Source of the DNA: Astragalus membranaceus
Taxonomy: Eukaryota > Streptophyta > Magnoliopsida > Fabales > Fabaceae
Direction: 5' to 3'
NCBI GenBank assembly: GCA_039519185.1
Contig: CM076854.1
Span: 19,701,456 to 19,765,455, forward strand
Length of the DNA: 64,000 nucleotides
Under the pieces are notes generated by a model. The model was not told the DNA's origin, ran no database searches, and was given only the letters and a program-made list of their open reading frames with translations. This document shows positions 1 through 10,900 of this stretch, piece by piece. Position 1 is the stretch's first letter. Each line of letters starts with the position of its first letter. The position numbers and the translations under genes were made by a program.

Positions 1-81
1 TGGATTAACAGGGAAGATTATCTAGAAGAAGGACTCGCTTGTCTGATTAGGTGTGGCCAAGCTGGACTTATTGAGTTCTAG
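1..81 (+). pseudogene. Inverted copy of the ARP2 terminal exon, stop codon lost
   Basis: The first 81 bases translate from W to a stop as a near-copy of the last ARP2 exon on the other strand (4894-4974). It begins WINREDYLEEGLACL and differs by Ser to Ile (AGT to ATT) and by loss of the TGA stop, which has become GGA. The frame runs five residues further (GLIEF) to a TAG at 79-81. The copy points right while ARP2 points left, so the two ends face each other tail to tail. The window begins inside this exon, so it cannot be seen whether a whole second ARP2 gene or only a fragment lies to the left. A functional paralogue with a slightly longer C-terminus is possible; a pseudogene fragment is equally possible. 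Confidence 0.75.
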
Positions 82-280
82 TGACCACCCCCAAAAAATA
101 AGTGAATAATTTTTGGAAGAAAAAACACATTAGAGGCTGTGTGATGAAAATTCAAAGCTATTTGAAACTTCCTTCAACAGCTTGCATGAAATGTTGTTGG
201 CCTTGTATAGCCGTTCCTACATGTAAGGGAGGCTAGTTGTGAAAGCACAAGAAGTCTTGTTTCTTGGTAGATACGTGAAA
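1..280 (+). repeat. Left arm of a 280-bp inverted repeat (ARP2 3' end)
   Basis: Bases 1-280 match the reverse complement of 4680-4959 with only a handful of differences. The arm covers part of the ARP2 last exon and about 200 bp of 3' UTR. Identity stops abruptly after GTGAAA at 280, where copia sequence begins. The spacer between the arms is about 4.4 kb. Confidence 0.9.
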
Positions 281-429
281 CACTAAACAAAATATTCTTT
301 CTGATGAGGAGTATAAAGCATTCCTGTAGTATAAGGCTTCCCAAGCTTCATCAACAGCAACAGTTGCTCATTCTGGTAATTAATACTACAGTCTGTTACT
401 CTCAATCATCACTTGTTGACTCCTAGATT

Positions 430-2150
430 ATGGACACTGGAGCTTCCGATTGCATGGCTGGTAATCCATCTCTTTTATTCAAAATATCTCAACCTAATAC
501 CCCACATTATATTACTGTTGTCGGCGGATCAAAAGTTAAAGCTAGTGGCATTGGTGAAGCCACGCCTCTTCCATCTTTACCCCTTGACAATGTTCTTGTT
601 CCCAATTGCCCATTTAATTTAATTTCAGTTAGTCGTCTGACTCGAAGTCTAAAATGTTCTGTAACTTTTGATTATGATTATTTTGTTATACAGGATCGGA
701 GTACGAAGCGGACGATTGGTACAGGATATGAGTCGCATGGACTTTACTACCTCCACCCCATCCAACCTTCATCTACACTTGCCTCCACTTCTACTACGGA
801 GTCTCCAAGTCTTCTTCATCGTCGGTTAGGTCATCCAAGTCTCAAGAAGTTCAAAGTTATGGTTTCTCATTTGTCTCATCTGCAGTCATTAGATTGTGAG
901 TCTTGTCAGCTTGGGAAACATGTTCGCTCTTCCTTCCCTAGCAGTACTCAGTCACAAGCTCGTTCTCCTTTTGATGTTGTTCACTCAGATGTATGGGGAC
1001 CAAGTCGAGTCACTTCAGTTGTAGGACATAGATATTTTGTCACTTTTTTTGAGGATTTTTCTAGATGTGCGTGGATCTTCCTACTTAAGGATAGATCTGA
1101 ACTTCTTGGTGTTTTTCAAAATTTCTTCAAAAAATCAAAAATCAATTTGGTTGTTCTATTCGTACTTTACGTAGTGATAATGCAAAAGAGTATTTTTCTG
1201 CATCATTTAATTCTTTTATGGTTGAAAATGGTGTCATACATCAGTCATCTTGTCCCCATACCCCACAACAAAATGGGATTGTTGAACGTAAGAACCGTCA
1301 TATCATTGAAACAGCACGCAGTTTGCTTATTCATGCCAATGTCCCTTTGAAGTTTTAAGGGGATGCTGTCCTCACTGCAGGTCACTTGATTAATAGAATG
1401 CCATCTTATGGTATCCAGAATAGGGTTCCTCATTCCATATTGTTCCCCGATGAACCCTTGTTCCGTATTTCTCCTCGAGTCTTCGGTTCAACTTGTTTTA
1501 TCCATGATCTTACTCCGGGACTTGATAAATTGTCTGCACGTGCAGTTAAGTGTGTCTTCCTGGGCTATTTACGAGTTCAAAAAGGGTATCGATGCTACTG
1601 TCCCTCCACACATTGCTTCTACATGTCTGCCGATGCCATCTTCTTTGAAGATGCACCCTTCTTTGCATCTCCCATTGAGTCTGAGTCTGTCTCTCAAGTA
1701 TTACCTATTCCTCACCTTGTCCCGGTAGTTCCACTCACACCCATCATTGATCAGATAGATCACCCTTCTCTCACGAAACTTCCTAGTCCTCCTAGTCCTC
1801 CTCCCATGCAAACTTATCAGCGTCGTGCTCATCTCCCTCCTGTCGACCCACCTCCTACAGAAAATCCTAGTGACTCATCTCCTGGCCCGGTTTCCTCTCC
1901 TACTCCGGATCCGCCTACGGAGTCAGACGACCCTCCTGTTGCCCTGCGTAAAGGTACACGTTCTACCCGTAACCCTCATCCTATTAATAATTTCCTCAGT
2001 TATCATCGCTTATCACCTTCACATTATACATTTGTGTCTGCTATTTCTTCCATCGCCATTCCTAAGTCCACACAGGAAGCTCTTTCTCATTCAGGTTGGC
2101 GACAGGCTATGATTGATGAGATGACAGCCTTAGAATCTAACCAGACATAG
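430..2150 (+). pseudogene. Copia polyprotein part 1: protease, GAG-pre-integrase, integrase
   Basis: The frame opens at MDTGASDCMAGNP, the copia aspartic protease active site (DTGAS where DSGAS is usual). It continues through NLISVSRL and the GAG-pre-integrase motif HRRLGHPS, then the integrase zinc region (CESCQLGKH) and core (VVHSDVWGPS). A frameshift in an A-rich run near 1130 moves the reading to the next frame, which carries RSDNAKEY and the PQQNGIVERKN region holding the catalytic glutamate. In that frame a conserved Trp codon is TAA (1356-1358), and another is TAG at 2148-2150 just before the RT. A proline/serine-rich linker separates integrase from RT. The product would be non-functional. 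Confidence 0.85.
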
Positions 2151-2156
2151 ACTCTT

Positions 2157-3110
2157 GTGCCACCTCCTCCTGGTAAATCTATTGTTGGGTATCGTTGGGT
2201 ATATACTGTCAAAGTTGGTCCAGACGGAAGTATTGATCGTCTAAAAGCCCACCTCGTGGCTAAGGGCTATACTCAGGTTTTTGGTCTTGATTACGGTGAT
2301 ACTTACTCACCGGTGGCTAAAATGGCTTCTGTTCGTCTATTCCTTTCTATGGCTGCAATGCGACACTGGCCATTGTATCAACTTGACATCAAGAATGCAT
2401 TTCTCCACGGTGATCTAGAAGAAGAAGTTTATCTAGAGCAACCACTAGGTTTCGTTGGTCAGGGGGAGTGTCGTGGGTATGTCTGTCGACTTCACAAAGC
2501 TTTGTATGGTCTTAAACAATCTCCTCGAGCATGGTTTGAGAGATTCAGCGGTGTCATTCAAGACTATGGCATGATTCGGAGTGAAGCTGATCACTCTGTT
2601 TTTTTCAAATTCTCCTCTCACAAATGTATTTATCTGGTTGTCTATGTCGATGATATTGTCATTACAGGTGATGATCATGATGGGATTGCAGGACTTAAAC
2701 AACATCTAGTCCACCACTTTCAGGTCAAAGATCTTGGGAAGTTACGATATTTTCTTGGCATTGAGGTAGCTCATTCTAAGGCGGAGATTGCTATTTCTCA
2801 GAGAAAGTATGCTTTGGATATCTTAGAAGAAATCGGCATGCTAGATTGCAAGCCAATTGACTCTCCTATGGATCTTAATGTCAAGATCCTACAGGATCAG
2901 GGGGAGTCCTTTTCAGATCCAGGAAGGTATAGGAGGCTAGTTGGGAAGTTGAATTACTTGACCATGACGAGGCCAGATATTTCATACGTTGTTAGTGTGG
3001 TGAGTCAATTCCTAAATTCCCCTTGTGACAGTCATTGGGATGCTGTGGTTAGAATCCTGAGGTACATCAAAGGAGCTCCTGAAAAAGGTCTTGTTTACAC
3101 GGATAGAGTG
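2157..3110 (+). pseudogene. Copia polyprotein part 2: reverse transcriptase
   Basis: This stretch reads openly as a copia RVT_2 domain: GYRWVYTVK, KAHLVAKGYTQ, the first catalytic region QLDIKNAFLHGDL, KALYGLKQSPRAW, and the active-site box VVYVDDIVITG with the two catalytic aspartates. It continues in the same frame as the integrase tail, separated only by the Trp-to-TAG change at 2148. About 318 codons stay open, so it is the best preserved part of the element. Near 3105-3112 a frameshift ends the correct reading. Confidence 0.88.
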
Positions 3111-3598
3111 ATTCAAATGTTGTGGCTTACACAGATGCTGATTGGGCTGGTTGTCCCTTTGATAGAAGGTCCACATCTGGGTATTGTGTTCTTATTGGTG
3201 GAAATCTAATTTCATGGAAAAGTTAAAAGTAAAATGTTGTTGCGAGATCCAGCGCTGAGGCTGAATATCGAGCTATGGCACTTACCACTCAGGAGCTTAC
3301 ATGGCTGAAACATCTTCTCCAAGAGTTGCACTTCTGTAAAATAGGCATTATGAGTCTCATCTGTGATAATCAATCAGCCTTACATATTGCGTCCAATCCA
3401 GTCTTTCATGAGCGAACCAAACACATTGAAATTGATTGTCATTTTGTTCGGGAGAAGATTGTGTCTGGTGACATTGCTACTTCATTTGTTAGTTCTAATG
3501 ATCAATTGACAGACATCTTCACAAAAGCTCTTCGGGGACCAAGGATAACTTACATATGTGACAAGCTGGATACGCTCCAGCTTGAGGGGGAGTGTTAA
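3110..3598 (+). pseudogene. Copia polyprotein part 3: RNase H
   Basis: After the frameshift the next frame gives AYTDADWAGC, RRSTSGYCV and ARSSAEAEYRA, the conserved blocks of copia RNase H, followed by CDNQSALHIA and HIEIDCHFVREK. Two stop codons lie between ISWKS and NVVARSS where KKQ is expected (about 3225-3235). The frame ends in LEGEC and a TAA that overlaps the first bases of the 3' LTR, as usual for copia elements. Non-functional. Confidence 0.85.
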
Positions 3599-3777
3599 GA
3601 TATGTTGTAAATAGTAGTTTTATTTATATTATGTATTCGGCCCAGGTTCGTTAGGTTTTCTCTATTTAAACTCATTAGTGCTTGAACTCAATACACAATA
3701 TACAGTTAATAAAACGGAACTACAGTTGCTCTGTAGTCGCAGACGTAGGCAAAGATTGACCGAACTGCATGACCAAT
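3593..3777 (+). mobile_element. Copia 3' LTR, probably incomplete
   Basis: TGTTAAGATATG directly follows a polypurine tract and overlaps the polyprotein stop, the normal start of a copia 3' LTR. It contains CTATTTAAA (possible TATA region) and an AATAAAA signal at about 3717. No matching 5' LTR exists in the window, so the right boundary is a guess from the change of sequence character. Confidence 0.65.
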
Positions 3778-3990
3778 ATCATGTTTAAACATTTCAACAA
3801 TAGTGATTCTATTGTCGCTTTTGTCAAATGTTTGTCCTGGAGTTGGTTTAAATATAGGATGGGCAGTGCCTCTAGTTATTCTGCTACCTCGTGGTAGAAT
3901 AATGCCCTCTTATGTGTGAACAATTTCTGATTTTGATTTGTTGTTTGGGTTGAGCACCCTTAATACTCCATCAATGAATCATTGCTTATC
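3777..3990 (-). other. Unrecognised protein-like reading frame with one stop
   Basis: On the minus strand about 70 codons read openly except for one TAA, including LRVLNPNNKSKSEIVH and ILPRGSRITRGTAHPIF. The amino-acid mix is not low-complexity and looks like a decayed exon. I do not recognise the family. It lies between the copia LTR and the ARP2 3' side, and could be part of another transposon or a captured gene piece. Confidence 0.3.
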
Positions 3991-4679
3991 GAAAAAAGGA
4001 AAAAAAACATAAGTGATCATTTCGTAAAAAAAATAGATCAAATTGAAAACTAAAATAAAGAGAAGGATGAAAAGTAACGTTTATCCTCTAAATTATGATA
4101 TCACAATGGGAAACAGGAAGGTGAGAAGGATCTAGGTTTAACTAAAAGTTTCTGGATTTAATTTTTGGACTGGGTTTGGGGAAGAAGAAGATATATGTTT
4201 CTGTTACTTTCATTTTGGTCCCTCACAACAATAAAAAAAACCATGTAAGATTAAAATGTCAAATCAACAGATCCATGTGGCATAAAACGTGCCAAATCAG
4301 TCAAATTGACGGAGTTAAAGATGTCCACTAACATGAGGGACGAACGTGATGAACGAAATACGCATTGAGGGACCTTTTTGCATTTTTGCTCGAATGAAGG
4401 ACCAAATTGACAGCGAGCTACACTTTCAGGGACTAAATTGGCTATTAACCCAAAATGTCCGTAAAGCAACAAAGTTTTCCTCAAATGGATTATGTAACCC
4501 ATTGACTTGGCTATTGACGACATGAATGTATACATCTGTATTGTGTTTAGTACAAACTCTAAAGAAAGTAAAACGGACAGTAAACATATTTAAAATAATA
4601 TTCAGACGATGTATTTTTGTTCACCATTTTATGCCAGCAAAGTTACAACAATTTTTGTTGAAATAAGATACAAGAAATC
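3991..4679. other. Non-coding DNA downstream of ARP2 with a degenerate repeat
   Basis: No gene seen. Bases about 4240-4460 have the style of a common plant dispersed repeat, with phrases such as GACGGAGTTAA and GAGGGACCTTTTTGC. A related stretch in the other orientation lies at 12890-13085 on the far side of ARP2. The rest is AT-rich and may include the ARP2 polyadenylation region. Confidence 0.4.
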
Positions 4680-4959
4680 TTTCACGTATCTACCAAGAAA
4701 CAAGACTTCTTGTGCTTTCACAACTAGCCTCCCTTACATGAAGGAACAGCTATACAAGGCCAACAACATTTCATGCAAGCTGTTGAAGGAAGTTTCAAAT
4801 AGCTTTGAATTTTCATCACTCAGCCTCTAATGTGTTTTTGCTTCCAAAAATTATTCACTTATTTTTTGGGGGTGGTCACTAGAACTCAATAAGTCAAGCT
4901 TGGCCACACCTACTCAGACAAGCGAGTCCTTCTTCTAGATAATCTTCCCTGTTAATCCA
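4680..4959 (-). repeat. Right arm of the 280-bp inverted repeat (authentic ARP2 3' end)
   Basis: This arm contains part of the last ARP2 exon with its correct TGA (4894-4896) and about 214 bp of 3' UTR. It is the reverse complement of 1-280. The outer boundary matches the last base visible on the left, so the true repeat may extend further into the gene and outside the window. Confidence 0.9.
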
Positions 4960-7900
4960 AAATTCTGGTGCATCCTGGATTTTAACCACCAAAGATAAAC
5001 TTTCCGAAAATTCTACATTGTAAGATGTATTTTATAGGCATTAAATGGATAAAATACATGCCCTTGTTGTATAACAAACTGTAAAGTACGTAAAATCTCA
5101 CCAAAAGTTTTCAAATAAAAGTTGTAATTTTGCACTTTATTACTCACTAAATGCAATAGCATCCACAACTACTAAAGTAAAAGGTATAGATATGAACAAC
5201 CGAAAAATCAATAGTTAACTCAAACCTTCATTATTCCTGCAAGGACAGCACCTCCAAGGTACACCATGTGTTTCCTACGTGGTGGATCCTCTATTCTTAA
5301 TCGTAATTTCTGATCACCATCACAAGAAAGATGAGAAAAATATAAAGGGAAAAGAAAATGAGTTGGCTTAATTCATGATTGTTGATCGGTCTCCCTCTTA
5401 AGAAAGTATCGGTCTACATAGATTTATAACAGATTAATATAGAAAAAATGTCACACGTGGCATAATGAAGCTCTAAGTGAAACAAAAGCCATTCAAGAAG
5501 CTGGATTTTGGCCCAGTTTGGACAAAAAGTTCAATAAATTATGTGATTTTCAAGTATAAATTAGGTGCATGACAGATACAAGCTATAGATGTTATTGTAT
5601 TTTCATGTCTACAGCCACCAAAATACTTCTAGAAATAGCTTATATAGAACTTGTGTGAAATTTCACCTGATTCTCCTATATTTGTAGAAACAGCTTGCCC
5701 GTTTGTTACGGATTAAAAAATAAATGATTTTGTTGTTAAATAATTTAGAGATTAGTTTTTAGAGATTTTTAAGAAAATGGGAAGTTGTTTTGTGTTTGTG
5801 TAGAATACTGAAAATCACTTATTCTAAAAAAAATCACCCTTTAAAAATGATTTTTATGAAAAGCTACTCAAAACAGATTATCATTTTAAGGATAAAAATG
5901 ATTTTTTTTAAGAAAATGATTTTGCAGAAAAGCTGAAACAAACACAATCGGGATCATTAAAAATTATTTTTTAGTTAAAAAAAGTGATCTCATTAAAAAA
6001 ACTGAAACAAACGGGCTCTACACTTGCAAAGTAAGTGTTTGAAAGTACTCAATTAAGCTATTTACTCAAACACCCCTTCTATCAAAAACCAAAATTCAAT
6101 AAATGTTACAATACGGAAAAAAAATTGTTTGTCTTCAATAGTCCATGCAGGATACACATACACAAGCAAGAAGAAAAGAAAACCGAAGTTTACCTTCAAC
6201 CCATCTCTGTTCCCCTTCAGAACAACATCCAGATAACGATCATGTATTTCTTTTTCCAATCTAAAATGGAGGGAGGAACAACACAGATTTAGGAAATTTA
6301 TTTTGGAGACACAATGACAAAACCAAACAGGTTTAAGAGGAACCAGACAGCATGTCCTACAGATAAAAGAAAAAAAGAATCTCCAAAATAATTCATAAAG
6401 TTGATATTTAACACAATGTAGATCCTAGAAAATTTTTTTTTTGGTGCGCATCCTAGAAATATATTACGCAGTGCATAATATGTCAAGAATAGGCATCTTT
6501 AAAGTGGTATATGCTTAGGTAAGTAACCTTGCTAGCAATATGTCCAGTTTCACTGTATAGAAAAGCTTATCATTTAATTAACATGAAAAGGAATCCAATC
6601 ATTAGTTTTCAAATAACCAATATATATATATATATAATATAATTTAGAGTTCTAGAAGGTGCTGTCAGCCAAGTGAAAATGTACAGGAGGGTACTGTAAA
6701 CATTTTGAATATTGGACAGTAGGTGATCACGAATATGTAGCCTTACAAATAAGGCACTAGATATGTATACATCTAAAATATCATCACCAATAATCTAGCT
6801 GAAAATGAAACTATTAGGTTGAGATCAGTCGGACAGTCACGCAATACATGTTCAGTTAATATATATAATGATGACATTAAAAAACTCGGTAACATAAAAA
6901 ATTTGGGACAATTAAAGCAAAGGTCAAGGAGAAATAACAAACTACCGGCTTGGTAATCCTGGATACATGGTGCTCCCTCCACTTAAAACTATGTGTTGAT
7001 AAAGCTGCAAGACCAAAGCTCACACATAATGTGCAATAAATTGTATAATATTTCAAAATACAATAGCATAGGAAGGAATGCTCTGTACAGACTATATACC
7101 AGATCCTCTAGTGCTGAAGTGATTTTATCCATAAATGTAACTTCTTTCAATTTAAGGACTACGAAAATGATACTTATTTGGAAAGATATCAAGTGAAAAT
7201 ATAATTTATTCATGAACCATTACAAATATCTAAAAGCAGGTGGAGGTCTGGGAATGCCGTATTGATCTTCTGGAGACAGACAAATCAAAAGATTAACACA
7301 GCTTGAGGATTTACTTGGTTGAGTAGATGGAAAAAGTCGAAAAATAAGGAAAGCATGAAAGTACTTTTCAAGCAAATTATGGCCCAAATTGATAGAGTCA
7401 TATTTTAATTTCCAACTCCTCAAATTTTTATACCAAGCAAGTATGAAGTAATTTTCATTCAAACCAAAGAGCCCCATGGTGTTGACATATAGTCAAAGAG
7501 TAAATGAGAGGTAAAAAGCTGTTTTAGACTCGTAAGTTGTAATACTAGTATACTACAAATATATGGTCAGTTGGCAAGGATTTAAAGAGGAGAAGGAAAA
7601 TTTAAAGTGGATTAATTGAATAGGTATTCAGTGCAGTCATGCAGTCGGTAAACTAGGAGTTGTCCGAACAAGATCGGACAGTCCAGATTATAAGAGCAAT
7701 TTTTGATTTTTGCCTAAAATTGGAATTTGAAATCTGGATTGTCCGATCTTGATCAGACGACTCCAAATGCATAACTGCACACTCTCTCCGACCGCATGCA
7801 AACCGGATCCGGTTTAATATAGTATTAGTGACAAGAAACTCCAAATTGATCGGAAAAACAAGGGAATCTTACAAATTATTTAATGTAAGACACATGCAAA

Positions 7901-10900
7901 AGAAAGACAGAGAGAACACAGCATGTTCAATATATATGGTAGCTGGCTGAAAGTCGAAAACAAGAATAGTTACATAAAAAAGAGATGACTAATTTTCAAA
8001 GACAGAAGGAGAAAATGAAATCAAATAGGAAATGCTGAAGTGATGCATCTAATAGCTGCTAAGCAGTGGCTAAGTACTAATATATTTCACACTTTCATCA
8101 TTCAAACTTAAAATGGAGATAACTAATATGTCAAATTTTTTAGTTTAAAGATATTTAAGATATAGATATAGATTTCAAATGGTGCATCATACCATCATCC
8201 TGTTGTCAATATCCATTTCCTGAATGCAGCGAAATACCATGTCAGCCATTCCATCACCTTCAACGTCTATAAGTTCCTGCAAGGGGAACGTCAGACAATC
8301 ATAAGCCAGAAAATTCTACATTTAGCTACAATTGCACTGGCACATCATAAAAATAGTAATGTTATCATCAGTGCCATAATTACACTAACAGGGTTTGAAG
8401 AGCTGACTTAGAGCAAACAGGAGCCAAATGGGAATCAAGTACCTACCGGTGTGAAAAGAGCTTCAGGGGCCTGGAACCTTTCAGTGCCTACTTTAATGAC
8501 CCTTCCGTCTGGAAGCTGAGTTAGATAGAGCAAATCAATAAGTGATATCAACATAAAAACTATATTAATGACAGCAACCTTTTGACATGAAATGTTGCTA
8601 TTTACACCCTAGAAATCTGTGCATACATGAACCCTAACATAGTGTTTGGTTAGGGGGGATAGAGGGAAGGGGAGGGGAGCAAAACCCCTCATGAATTAAA
8701 ATTTGGTACTCCAATGTTGGAGTGTTTTAGAGGGGACAAAAGATGGGTTCATAAAAGTTTAAGGGTGTTTGGGATTTGGGAGGAGGAGGAAAAGGGAAGG
8801 CTTTTTGGTGAAAAAGGGGGCAGGATAGTTCCCAACCATCCATGGGGTATATTAAATCCAAAAACATGTGTATAAAAAGCATAAATTAGTTCTTCCTCTC
8901 CCCTTGTGAACCAAACAACGAGAGAGAGTTACCTCCTTCCTCCTCTTAACCAAACAAAATATCTAACTAGATTCCTCACCTCCCTTCCCCCCACCTCCTC
9001 TCCACTCCCCTAAATTGAACCAATTAGACACTAAGCAAGTGGACATGTACAACAACAATAATAAGCATACCGCATACATGCATTAGAGTAGTAGAAATAT
9101 GAATGTGGCTACAGAATAGCTTGAACAGTACATGAAAATAAACTTGTTATTGAACAAATTAACGAACTAGCAAAACTTGAGCCACCTTCCCTTGATCTTC
9201 AGGCAAGCCATTTCAATCAGAATTGCTATTTAAATAATTAATCATTTATACAGAACTAGTCTGGTAAAGATTCCAAGAAATTCAGGATATCAACTTTCAG
9301 GATATCAACTTTCAGGATACCAACTTACTGTATAATTCTTGACAAGGATAGTGGTCTCAAGCCCCAACTGATATTCCCTCTTGTAGTCATAGCTGCAGGA
9401 GAATAGATCAGCTATTGAGATAACATTACAGACCACACAAAATCAAAGTTTGACTGGAGACATGTAGCCAACCTTATATAGCATAGCTTCTCTTTGATTT
9501 CCCTGACAGTCTCAAAATCAGCAGTCCTATTCAGTGCATACCTTGAGGAAAGAAAATTGTGCTCAAGTTACAGTGAGAACATAAGATAAAAAGAGTCGAG
9601 TTTTCATCATACTGATATTACAACTGAAATGAAAAAGTAATTGGCCCTCACCCCCTCCTTGAAAGCAAATCAACAAGATAGGAAGTTATATGTCGGCCAG
9701 CTACATTCATTCGTTTCGTTAGGTGAGGGAATGAATAGCCATCAACAACTGGAACCTGGATTAAAGCTTTTATTACAAACATTTTTGGAATGAATACTTT
9801 AAATAATAATGTCCTGATACAGGCTTGTAAACCACTTTGTGCTTCCTTAAACCATGGGTCAACATAATGCTTCATAAATTATGCTTCGTAATCAACCAAT
9901 AAAAGATAAAATGTCGTGAACCAATTAGACACTAAGTAAGAAGCAGAAATGAAGAATCACGACATTTTACTATTTCAATCATGCTTCAGGTAAATTTCAT
10001 CTAGGAGAGTAATAATTTTCTTTTATAGAACGGATTTAAATTCTCTACAAAGAGATTACATTTGAATATTTCCAACTGAAAACCAGTAATGATGTCTTAT
10101 GATATGATACAGTGACACATGCCTACATTTTTGTACTGCCTAGCCTTTATCACCAGGGACAAAGTTCAATCCCCATGGGGTACAGTTTGTAATAGATATC
10201 CCCCGCCCCCTTAGTATTAATAATAAAAATCCCTTCCCCTATCATACTCGAGATTTTGTTCATCTCATCATTCAAAACAAAGAACAGCATCAAATTTCTT
10301 CGACCCCAATGTATCCCCCATCAGTATGTATACTTCCTATTTGTGCTATTGGTATGAATACTTCCTATTTATTAGATGAGTGCCAGACGTTTCAATTAAT
10401 CCATCCAACTTTGCAATACTTTGTCAGCCAACATAGTATTTCTGTATCAATATTTCTTAAGATTAACATACAATATCATTTATTGTCAAAAAAAAACATA
10501 CAATATCATTTAGAATATTTACAAAATCGTCAAATGTTCTATTTAGATACTTAAGTTAACCCAACTCATCTAGTCTACTATTTGTTATGAGCAATCAATA
10601 AGAGCAGAAGCTTGTAAAAGCTTCACAAGATAGATATATAAACTGACATGGAGTAAAAATTGACATTACTGAAAAGCACAATAGTTAATACAAGGAAATA
10701 AAAATTCTAAACAGATAAATAAGAGATGGAACCTAGCAGCAGCATCATCATAGTGATCAGCATAGTAATAAAGTAGCACAAATGTAAATTAATTACCACG
10801 TGAGTGACACCATCACCCGAGTCAATAACTAATCCAGTCAGCAAACCTGAGACAAGTAAAAGAAAAGTTAAAGTTCCACTGAAAGAAGGCACAAAAAGAT

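Larger units (their letters stand above)
281..3777 (+). mobile_element. 5'-truncated Ty1/copia retrotransposon
   Basis: Order of domains is protease, GAG-pre-integrase, integrase, reverse transcriptase, RNase H, then a short LTR, which is the Ty1/copia order. The 5' LTR and almost all of gag are missing: the element starts in the gag-protease linker directly at the end of the ARP2 inverted-repeat arm. A polypurine stretch (GAGGGGGAG) precedes the 3' LTR. At least two frameshifts and several stops make it inactive. No target duplication can be tested because the 5' end is missing. Confidence 0.85.
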
